A program made the position numbers and the translations under genes. The notes under the pieces are model-generated. The model made no database searches. It saw only the letters and a program-made list of their open reading frames with translations, and was not told the origin of the DNA. Below are positions 5,932 through 11,402 of a stretch of DNA of 11,402 nt, piece by piece. This DNA is from CAYNOZ01 sp964398955 (GTDB lineage: Archaea; Methanobacteriota_B; Thermococci; Thermococcales; CAYNOZ01): contig CAYNOZ010000049.1 in assembly GCA_964398955.1 (NCBI GenBank), positions 1 to 11,402 on the forward strand. Reading direction: 5' to 3'. The first letter of the stretch is position 1, and each line of letters starts with the position of its first letter.

Positions 5932-7167
5932 ATGGTTGAAGAATTTGATTTGGTAATAAAGAATGCTAGAATTAGGGAAGAAGATGAATTAAAGAATATT
6001 GGAGTGGATGAAGACAGAATTTCCATGATTAGTACTGAAGTAATGAGTGGTTCTGAAGAAATCGATGCTGAAGGCAAACTGGTTACTGAATCTTTCGTTG
6101 ATCCCCATTTACATATGGATAAGGTATTTACTTTGCAGCAGGTAGGGGAAGATGCTTTGCAGATATATCAAGATGAAGAAAGTGGAATGGGTGGGGCAAT
6201 GAGTGCTATAGATTTAGCTTCAAGAGTTAAAGAAGAATATGATGAAAGCTGGATCTATGAAAATGCTGAGGAGGCTTTGAAGCTAGGGATTAAACATGGT
6301 GTGCTTCATCATAGAGCTTTCGTTGATGTTGATATGAAAGGAAAATTAGAGGGGATGAAAGCATTATTAAAGCTTAGAGATGAGTATGAAGGTATTGTAG
6401 ATCTTAAAGTAGTTGCATTTCCACAGGATGGGTTGATAAAGGAGCCTGGCGCTGAAGAATTAATAGAAGAATCCCTTGAAATGGGTGCGGACGTTGTAGG
6501 TGGAATACCTTGGATTGAGCATACAGATAAGGAAGCGAAGGAACATATTGATAAGATGTTTGACTTAGCTACGGAGTATGATAAAGATATTGCAATGTTA
6601 ACAGATGATGCCGGTGATCCTACCCTCAGGACAACTGAAATGCTAGCTGAAAAAGCTTTAGAGGAAAATTGGGAAGGAAGAGTTACCGCCTGTCATGCCC
6701 GTGCTATGGAAAAATATCCTGACCCCTACTTTGATCGGTTAACTGGTCTATTGAACAGGGCTAACTTAAGTATAGTGTCGGATCCACAAACAGGCCCCTT
6801 ACATGCAAGGATCGATGAACTGATGGATAAGGGAATAAATGTGGCTTTAGGCCAGGATGATATATCAGACGCTTACTACCCGTATGGCGTAAATAGTATG
6901 ATAGAAGTAGCATTCTTGGTTTCTCATCTTACGTGGAAAACAACAGCAGCTGAAATGAAGCAATTGTATGATATGATTACGGTGAATGCAGCGAAGGATT
7001 TGAATGTTGAGAATTATGGATTGAAAGAAGGGAATGAGGCGAATTTGGTTGTTTTAAATACTGAGAATGAGTTTGAGGCTTTAAGGAATCAGGATGTTCC
7101 TAGGTATGTTATAAGTAGTGGTCAAATAGTAGCTGAGAATGAATTTAAAACTAGTTTTAAAATTTAG
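5932..7167 (+). CDS. Cytosine-deaminase-like amidohydrolase
   Basis: A 411-residue amidohydrolase-superfamily protein of the CodA/COG0402 type, which deaminate or hydrolyse N-heterocycles. Seen: an N-terminal beta region (FDLVIKNARI, 5-14), HxH at H59/H61 in VDPHLHMDK, FPQDG (163-167, equivalent to the CodA substrate-binding Gln), H255 in TACHARAM, GQDD (307-310) with the metal Asp, and YYPYG (315-319). In E. coli CodA the block between these carries HCDE (metal His and catalytic Glu); here the aligned residues are L223-T-D-D226. I recall a clade of CodA-like proteins reading VDDTDDP at this place, so this may be a clade trait, not decay. I chose ATG 5932 because AGGTGG (5922-5927) lies just upstream; an in-frame ATG at 5887 would overlap the previous gene. 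It is strongly acidic. Its last ~200 bp turn T/G-rich. Substrate unknown. Confidence 0.8.
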   Translation: MVEEFDLVIKNARIREEDELKNIGVDEDRISMISTEVMSGSEEIDAEGKLVTESFVDPHLHMDKVFTLQQVGEDALQIYQDEESGMGGAMSAIDLASRVKEEYDESWIYENAEEALKLGIKHGVLHHRAFVDVDMKGKLEGMKALLKLRDEYEGIVDLKVVAFPQDGLIKEPGAEELIEESLEMGADVVGGIPWIEHTDKEAKEHIDKMFDLATEYDKDIAMLTDDAGDPTLRTTEMLAEKALEENWEGRVTACHARAMEKYPDPYFDRLTGLLNRANLSIVSDPQTGPLHARIDELMDKGINVALGQDDISDAYYPYGVNSMIEVAFLVSHLTWKTTAAEMKQLYDMITVNAAKDLNVENYGLKEGNEANLVVLNTENEFEALRNQDVPRYVISSGQIVAENEFKTSFKI

Positions 7168-7170
7168 ATT

Positions 7171-7240
7171 TGATTTTTTTCTTTTTTTAAGTCATTTTTG
7201 TTGATTTTTATTATTTTCTGTTTTGTTCTGTGGTATCCAG
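7171..7240 (+). terminator. Oligo-T terminator after the hydrolase pair
   Basis: Immediately after the TAG stop come T7 (7174-7180), T7 (7182-7188), T5 (7195-7199) and T5 (7205-7209) in T-dominated DNA. Repeated oligo-T runs like these are the usual intrinsic terminators of archaeal RNA polymerase, and the next promoter begins about 20 bp later. Confidence 0.65.
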
Positions 7241-7256
7241 CAAGATATATTAACTT

Positions 7257-7310
7257 TTTTTACGATATGTTGTAAAAAGATTTTTAAGTCAAATATGTAT
7301 AACAAACAAA
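7257..7310 (+). promoter_or_regulatory. Palindromic operator and promoter of the metal-uptake/MoeA operon
   Basis: A perfect inverted repeat TTTTTAC-N8-GTAAAAA (7257-7263 and 7272-7278) directly precedes a TATA-like TTTTTAAG (7281-7288). The context AAAG[A/T]TTT[T/A]TAAGTC is shared with the surface-gene promoter at 94-107. Initiation is expected near 7310, giving a leader of about 80 nt with no strong structure that I can see. A dimeric regulator at this dyad would overlap the BRE and could control metal uptake, but its identity is not shown. Confidence 0.5.
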
Positions 7311-7393
7311 GGAAATCCAAGAAACCATAAACTAAACCTATTCACATAAAATTCATCTAAACACCACATACAAAAAATAAGGAATTGATAAAT

Positions 7394-8488
7394 ATGAAAA
7401 AAAGAATAGCAGCCATATTAATAACAATTCTAGTTCTAGGATTCATATCATATTCATTCGTAGCATATAAAACAAGCCCTACACCCGAAGAAAATGAAAA
7501 AATAACTATAACAGACCACGCAGGAAGAGAAGTTGAAATACCGAAAAAAGTAGATGAAATCGTAGCAACAGGACCAGGAGCGCTAAGATATATAGCCTAC
7601 CTAAACGCAACAAACAAAGTAGTGGGAATAGAACAACATGAAAAAACCTGGGCAAAAAAACTACCATACAATACTGCAAACCCAGAATTAAGAGAACTAC
7701 CATCAATAGGACCACCATTCGGAGGAGACCCATCACTAATAACAGAAATAGATCCAGACATAATATTCTGGAGATTCGCAAACAAAAAAGAAGCAAACTC
7801 CCTACAACAAAAAACAGACATCCCAGTAATCGTACTAAGCAGCGGCGGACCTAACGGGTTCTGGAAAAACAACACATTCTCCAAATCCCTGAACCTAATG
7901 GGAAAAATACTGAACAAAGAACAAAGAGCAAAAGAAATAATAAAATACATGAATAAAACAATCGAAGATCTTGAACAAAGAACCAAAAACATACCTGAAA
8001 CCGAAAAAGAACCAGTATACATAGGAGCCGTTAGCTGGGGAAAATCAACAAAAGGAATTACCTCAACAATGCCCAAATACCCACCATTCCAATTCCTAAA
8101 CGCTAACAATGTCGCAGGAAACATAGGCAAAAGACATGCCTCAATAAGCAGTGAAATGATAATACAATGGAACCCAACCAAAATCTTCATGGACAGAGCA
8201 GGATATAACACAGCCTCAAAAGAAATAAAATCAAATACATACAACACAGTCAAGGCAATAAAAAACGACGAAATATACCTAGTATGGCCATATCACGACT
8301 ACGAAATTAACTTAGGATTAGTACTAACCGATTCCTATTACATAGGAAAAGTAATTTACCCAGATCAATTCAAAGATGTTGAAATAAAACAGAAATCAAA
8401 TGAAATCTTCCAAAAACTATTCGGAACAAAGCTACATAAAGAAATGGTAGAAAACTACGGAGAACTAGAAAAAATTAAACAAAATTAA
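7394..8488 (+). CDS. FecB/MolA-type ABC transporter substrate-binding protein
   Basis: A class III periplasmic-type binding protein (PF01497, COG0614) that captures a metal chelate, cobalamin or oxyanion outside the membrane for a BtuCD-like ABC importer. Residues 1-24 form a hydrophobic N-terminal segment after KKR. No lipobox Cys is present, so it is probably a signal anchor or cleaved signal. The mature domain opens with ITDHAGREVEIPKKVDEIVATGPGA split over 39-63, typical of the family. DPDIIFW (120-126), IPVIVLSSG (143-151) and the second-lobe blocks YIGAVSWGK (209-217) and GITSTMPKYPPFQ (221-233) follow. I chose ATG 7394; a TTG at 7385 would sit on top of the ribosome binding site (GGAATTGAT, 7381-7389). 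No permease or ATPase gene lies in this window. H. influenzae MolA, a molybdate/tungstate binder, has this fold, and MoeA in the same operon makes such a cargo plausible; iron-siderophore or corrinoid are alternatives. Confidence 0.85.
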   Translation: MKKRIAAILITILVLGFISYSFVAYKTSPTPEENEKITITDHAGREVEIPKKVDEIVATGPGALRYIAYLNATNKVVGIEQHEKTWAKKLPYNTANPELRELPSIGPPFGGDPSLITEIDPDIIFWRFANKKEANSLQQKTDIPVIVLSSGGPNGFWKNNTFSKSLNLMGKILNKEQRAKEIIKYMNKTIEDLEQRTKNIPETEKEPVYIGAVSWGKSTKGITSTMPKYPPFQFLNANNVAGNIGKRHASISSEMIIQWNPTKIFMDRAGYNTASKEIKSNTYNTVKAIKNDEIYLVWPYHDYEINLGLVLTDSYYIGKVIYPDQFKDVEIKQKSNEIFQKLFGTKLHKEMVENYGELEKIKQN

Positions 8489-8508
8489 AGGATTAACCGG
8501 ATGATAAG

Positions 8509-9240
8509 ATGATAAGAAAAACCGATTACAATTTAGACTTATATGAAGACTTAGTAAAAGAACTGAAAGAAAACAACGAACAAGTAAAAGACGTGATAGT
8601 AGGATTACACGGTGTTTACGTAGAAAGCAAAAATTCTGGAATAAGCCTTCGATATGGAGGAAGAGACCATTCAAACATCAGAGATGTAACGAATTTAACT
8701 AATAAAACCGCATTAGAACTATCCGAATATCTTAAATCATGGAACTTCAATGAAGCAAGCATAGGATTAGCCGCTCTCAACTCAATAACAGAACCAAAAG
8801 GAGAAGAATTAAATGCATTCGACTTCGTAGATAAAAAAATATCAAAAAATGATGATATAGGAGTGATAGGGCACTTCCCATGGGTTGAAAGAACTAACAC
8901 AAAAGCCAATGTACATGTACTTGAAAGAAATCCCAGCGGAACAGATTATCCTGACACAGCAGCAGATTACATCCTCCCGGAATGTGATATGGTCCTAGTT
9001 ACAGGATCCTCTCTAGTTAACAAAACCCTCCCAAAAATATTAGAATTATCGAAAGAAGCTTACACAATAGTTCTAGGCCCATCAACCCCCTTCTCCGAAG
9101 TATTATTCGACTATGGAGTAGATGCAATAGCAGGCGCTAAAACAATAAATAATGAAGGATTGAAAATCGGTATAAAGGAAGGTTCCAAAATCTGCAATCT
9201 ACACGACAATCTAAAGTTCCTAATGAAAGTTAAAAAGTGA
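8509..9240 (+). CDS. DUF364/DUF4213 protein, proposed heavy-metal chelation
   Basis: A 243-residue two-domain cytoplasmic protein. Residues ~8-92 match the N-terminal enolase-like DUF4213 part, with VGLHGVYVES (31-40) and ASIGLAALNS (83-92). Residues ~115-238 are the Rossmann-like DUF364 part (PF04016): IGVIGHFPWV (117-126), HVLERNPSGTDYP (136-148), VLVTGSSLVNKTLP (162-175), VLGPSTPFSEVLFDYGVDAIAG split over 188-209, and a late EG (224-225). The one solved family structure led its authors to propose a metal-chelation role; no reaction is established. The start follows a GGATGA-like site. The gap to the previous gene is 20 nt, and to MoeA 9 nt, so it is clearly within the operon. Its place between a binding protein and MoeA agrees with handling an imported metal, which remains inference. 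Confidence 0.85.
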   Translation: MIRKTDYNLDLYEDLVKELKENNEQVKDVIVGLHGVYVESKNSGISLRYGGRDHSNIRDVTNLTNKTALELSEYLKSWNFNEASIGLAALNSITEPKGEELNAFDFVDKKISKNDDIGVIGHFPWVERTNTKANVHVLERNPSGTDYPDTAADYILPECDMVLVTGSSLVNKTLPKILELSKEAYTIVLGPSTPFSEVLFDYGVDAIAGAKTINNEGLKIGIKEGSKICNLHDNLKFLMKVKK

Positions 9241-9249
9241 GGTAAAAAA

Positions 9250-10401
9250 ATGACAATAGAACCAGAAGAAGCCAGAAAAAAAATTTTAGAAGTAGTAAAA
9301 CCAGTAAAAAAAACAGAAAAAATAGATATCGATAAATCTATAGGCCGAGTAACAAGTAAAGAAGTAAAATCAGATATTGATTATCCCAAATATGATAAAT
9401 CAATGAGAGATGGATATGCAATAAGAAAAAAAGACCTAAAAAACACTAAAGAATTCAAAGAAGTAAAAAAAGATCATATCACTGAAAATGAAGCAAAATG
9501 GGTTGGAACAGGAAAAAAAATACCTGAAGGAGCAGATACTTTAGTAATGGTGGAAGAAACAAATAAAAAAGATCAAAAAATTATAATAAAAAATAAAGAA
9601 TTACCAAAAACCAATATAATACCAAAAGGCAGCACCATAAAGAAAGGAAAGAAAATAATCTCAAAAAATACTCAAATTAACGAACTAAACATAGGAACAT
9701 TGCCAACAATCGAAAAAACAAAGATCAAAGTATATAAAAAGTCAGAAATAGGGATAATAGCAACAGGAAAAGAAATAACAGACAAAAATGACGTAAACAC
9801 AAGAACAATAACAGGCATAATAAACCAGAATAATGGAAAAACAACCAACACAAGAATTGAAGACGACCTAAAAAAGCTTGAAGAACAAATCCAAAAATAC
9901 AAAGACCTAGACCTAATAATAACAATAGGAGGAACATCAAAAGGAAGAAAAGACATCACAGAACAAGCAATTAAAAACACAGGCACACTGATCTTCAACC
10001 AAGTACAAACAAAACCAGGAAAAACATTCACATTCGGAAAAATAAACAAAACACCAATACTATCACTATCAGGAACCCCAACACCATCCCTAATACAAAC
10101 CTACACCTACCTAAGACCAGCACTAAGAAAACTAAACCACCTAAAACAAATCAAACCACAAAAATTAATATCAGAAACAACAATAACAAAAAAAGAACAT
10201 AGAGTACTAACAAAAGGAACAAAAAACCTACTACCAGCAAAACAAACACAAAAAAACAAAATAAAACCAATATTCGGAAACTACATGACATCACTACCAT
10301 TCCAAAAAGCAACACACCTAATTCAGCTAGATAAAAACAAAAATAAAATCAAAAAACACGAAAAACTCAAAGCAACACCCCTAAAAAAACAATACAAATA
10401 A
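9250..10401 (+). CDS. moeA: MoeA-family molybdopterin molybdenum/tungsten transferase
   Basis: MoeA inserts molybdate or tungstate into adenylylated molybdopterin, the last general step of cofactor synthesis. At 383 residues it is slightly short of the usual ~400. Family blocks: YPKYDKSMRDGYA (45-57, usual form xPxFDNSAMDGYA), VGTGKKIPEGADTLVMVEE (85-103), IGIIATGKEI (167-176), DLIITIGGTSKGRKD (221-235, usual GGVSxGxxD), VQTKPGKTF (252-260) and LSGTPTPS (273-280, usual LPGNPxS, so Asn is replaced by Thr). A short domain IV follows to 383. Lysine is very abundant: 75 of 383 residues, about 20%. The start is set by GAGGTA (9239-9244) overlapping the DUF364 stop. Coding is A-rich, then extremely A/C-rich toward the 3' end. 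The TAA stop is followed in the same frame by the methyltransferase. Archaea often carry two MoeA paralogues; preference for tungsten or molybdenum cannot be read here. Confidence 0.9.
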   Translation: MTIEPEEARKKILEVVKPVKKTEKIDIDKSIGRVTSKEVKSDIDYPKYDKSMRDGYAIRKKDLKNTKEFKEVKKDHITENEAKWVGTGKKIPEGADTLVMVEETNKKDQKIIIKNKELPKTNIIPKGSTIKKGKKIISKNTQINELNIGTLPTIEKTKIKVYKKSEIGIIATGKEITDKNDVNTRTITGIINQNNGKTTNTRIEDDLKKLEEQIQKYKDLDLIITIGGTSKGRKDITEQAIKNTGTLIFNQVQTKPGKTFTFGKINKTPILSLSGTPTPSLIQTYTYLRPALRKLNHLKQIKPQKLISETTITKKEHRVLTKGTKNLLPAKQTQKNKIKPIFGNYMTSLPFQKATHLIQLDKNKNKIKKHEKLKATPLKKQYK

Positions 10402-10416
10402 AAAAGAGCTGATAAA

Positions 10417-11076
10417 ATCACAATAACAAAAGAATTCATCAACGTCTCCAAAAACAAATTCACACCAATATACAAAGAAATAGCAAACATCCTAACCAAA
10501 GAAATACAAAAAAACTATAACTGCCTTGATATAGGAACAGGACTAGGATTACTCCCACTATACCTAGAAAAAAACCATCAAAAACAAAACAACTTCAAAA
10601 TAAACATCTACGCACTAGACAAACAAAATTTCCCCGAAAATAATGGAATAAAAACTCGAAAAACACAAATAAAACTAATAAAAGGAAACGTACACAACCT
10701 ACCACTAAAGAACTCATCCATAGACCTAATATTCAGCAGAGGATCAATACCCTTCTGGAAAAACCACACCAAAGCCTTCAATGAAATAAACAGAATACAC
10801 AAAAACCACGGAAAACTTTTGATAGGAGGAGGACTCGGATTCACCGAAAAAACAAGACAAAAAGTACTAAAATCAATGTCAAAACAAAACAAAAAAAACA
10901 AACCAAAAATAAACGAACAAAAAATAACAAAACAAATAAAACAAAGCAACCTAAAAAACTACCAAATAAAAAAAGGAGACTTCGGGTACTGGGTAACAAA
11001 AAACCTTAAACTAAACCTAAAAAATAATCCACACTTCAACAAAACAAAAAACCCACTAAAAATTCAAAAACAATAA
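10417..11076 (+). CDS. Class I SAM-dependent methyltransferase with non-canonical start
   Basis: An uninterrupted frame encodes a 219-residue Rossmann methyltransferase. It has motif I CLDIGTGLG (36-44), the motif II acidic ALD (66-68), GNVHNLPLKNSSIDLIFSRG (90-109, motifs III-IV) and GSIPFW (109-114). AFNEINRIHKNHGKLLIGGG follows (120-139). Nearly the whole N-terminal half has no in-frame ATG, GTG or TTG; the first is the TTG at 10819, far inside the fold. The best start by position is ATC at 10417, 3 nt after GAGCTGAT (10406-10413), a near match to the GAGGTGAT ribosome binding site, or ATA at 10423 with 9 nt spacing. The preceding MoeA stop is in the same frame, only five codons earlier. 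The substrate is unknown. From memory, similar methyltransferases with an SRGS motif occur near DUF364 and FecB-type genes. It is very rich in Lys and Asn, with an A/C-rich coding strand, and could be a start-loss pseudogene. Confidence 0.75.
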   Translation: MTITKEFINVSKNKFTPIYKEIANILTKEIQKNYNCLDIGTGLGLLPLYLEKNHQKQNNFKINIYALDKQNFPENNGIKTRKTQIKLIKGNVHNLPLKNSSIDLIFSRGSIPFWKNHTKAFNEINRIHKNHGKLLIGGGLGFTEKTRQKVLKSMSKQNKKNKPKINEQKITKQIKQSNLKNYQIKKGDFGYWVTKNLKLNLKNNPHFNKTKNPLKIQKQ

Positions 11077-11281
11077 AAAACAGTTAAAAAACAAAAATCT
11101 CACTATTTAACCACAAATCTATTTCCGACTTTTCTCAACTAAATTTAATTTAAACTAATTAAATAAAACCTACTCAAATAATACATATAATTAGAGAAAA
11201 AATTAACAAAACCAAAAGTAATATATTATAAGATTTATAATTACATATAAGAAAATATCTTAAATAAGAATTGTGATTTAA
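11077..11281. other. AT-rich spacer before repeat copy 2
   Basis: About 200 bp with no gene. It is AT-rich with several TATA-like stretches (for example 11220-11240). An inverted repeat CTTAAAT-N10-ATTTAAG (11259-11265 and 11276-11282) abuts the left edge of repeat copy 2; nothing like it precedes copy 1, so it belongs to the flank. It could be a terminator-like hairpin or a chance AT-rich dyad. Confidence 0.4.
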
Positions 11282-11402
11282 GTCAACTACCCCGCCCTAA
11301 AGGAAGGGGCTTGTTTATGGTGCTGCCAGACCATAGGGGCAATTTAATTATCTGTGCCTTAACACGGTAGTTTGATGTACAGGGACTTCCGCTAAGCCAG
11401 AT
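11282..11402 (+). mobile_element. TnpB-less IS200/IS605-like structured repeat, copy 2 (cut by window end)
   Basis: It begins at GTCAACTACCCC like copy 1 and continues to the last base of the window. From 11303 on it matches copy 1 at 98 of 100 positions. The first hairpin differs in its apex: CCCC-G-CC-CTAAA-GG-AA-GGGG here, against a 7-bp upper stem in copy 1, so the basal stem is kept while the tip varies. Of the two other changes, one (C to T at the base of P3) keeps a G-U pair and one (A to T in P4) makes a mismatch. No coding region lies upstream of it in this copy. Whether a transposase follows outside the window is unknown. Confidence 0.6.

Noticed and set aside
7597..8253. 218-residue - strand open frame opposite the binding-protein gene
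   Set aside because: It is a shadow of the clearly recognisable + strand protein; its hydrophobic translation results from A/C-rich codons read in reverse. The same applies to the other - strand frames.
10819..11076. Short 85-residue gene starting at TTG 10819
   Set aside because: The frame is open for another 400 bases upstream and contains the SAM-binding motif I and later motifs, so this start would remove the catalytic core.
1..11402. CRISPR array or tRNA genes elsewhere in the window
   Set aside because: No regularly spaced direct repeats and no cloverleaf-forming sequence were seen on either strand.

Overview
The window looks like chromosomal DNA from a low-GC archaeon. Upstream regions carry TATA/BRE-like elements, ribosome binding sites match GAGGTGA, and transcription units end in oligo-T tracts. 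The gene content (a tungsten-type aldehyde:ferredoxin oxidoreductase with a polyferredoxin, an archaeal MoeA, a CWB2-type surface protein) fits a euryarchaeote. Several proteins (ferredoxin, oxidoreductase, deaminase-like protein) are rich in Asp/Glu, which could suit a halophile of the Methanonatronarchaeia type. That placement is a guess: no taxonomic marker gene is present. All nine supported genes are on the + strand.

Layout. (1) 1-170: a T/G-rich stretch, then a promoter with a doubled TGTACA site. (2) 171-1835: a secreted surface protein with CWB2 repeats, a long coiled-coil and a heavily glycosylatable N/Q-rich tail. (3) 1836-2331: about 500 bp of very AT-rich non-coding DNA. (4) 2332-4570: a four-cluster ferredoxin overlapping an aldehyde:ferredoxin oxidoreductase gene, an obvious electron-transfer pair. 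(5) 4542-4900: a GC-richer, highly structured repeat element with no protein gene. It begins inside the 3' end of the oxidoreductase gene and ends at the ribosome binding site of the next gene. A second copy starts at 11282 and runs off the window. (6) 4908-7167: two hydrolases of the amidohydrolase superfamily, one ACMSD-like and one cytosine-deaminase-like, closely spaced. (7) 7168-7393: terminator, palindromic operator, promoter and leader. (8) 7394-11076: a tight operon of a FecB/MolA-type binding protein, a DUF364 protein, MoeA and a SAM methyltransferase. (9) 11077-11281: AT-rich spacer, then repeat copy 2.

How they may fit together. The oxidoreductase needs a tungsto- or molybdopterin cofactor. 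The last operon holds MoeA, which inserts the metal, plus a binding protein of the class that includes the molybdate/tungstate binder MolA, and a DUF364 protein, a family proposed to chelate metals. I infer a metal-acquisition and cofactor operon that could supply the oxidoreductase. The hydrolases beside the oxidoreductase suggest breakdown of a nitrogenous or aromatic compound, but the substrate cannot be read from the sequence.

Most unusual points: the paired structured repeat, interpreted as a TnpB-less IS200/IS605-type omegaRNA-like module, which supplies the end of one gene and probably the promoter of the next; a methyltransferase gene with no ATG/GTG/TTG at its N-terminus, lying in frame behind the MoeA stop; and strong reversals of strand composition between genes pointing the same way.
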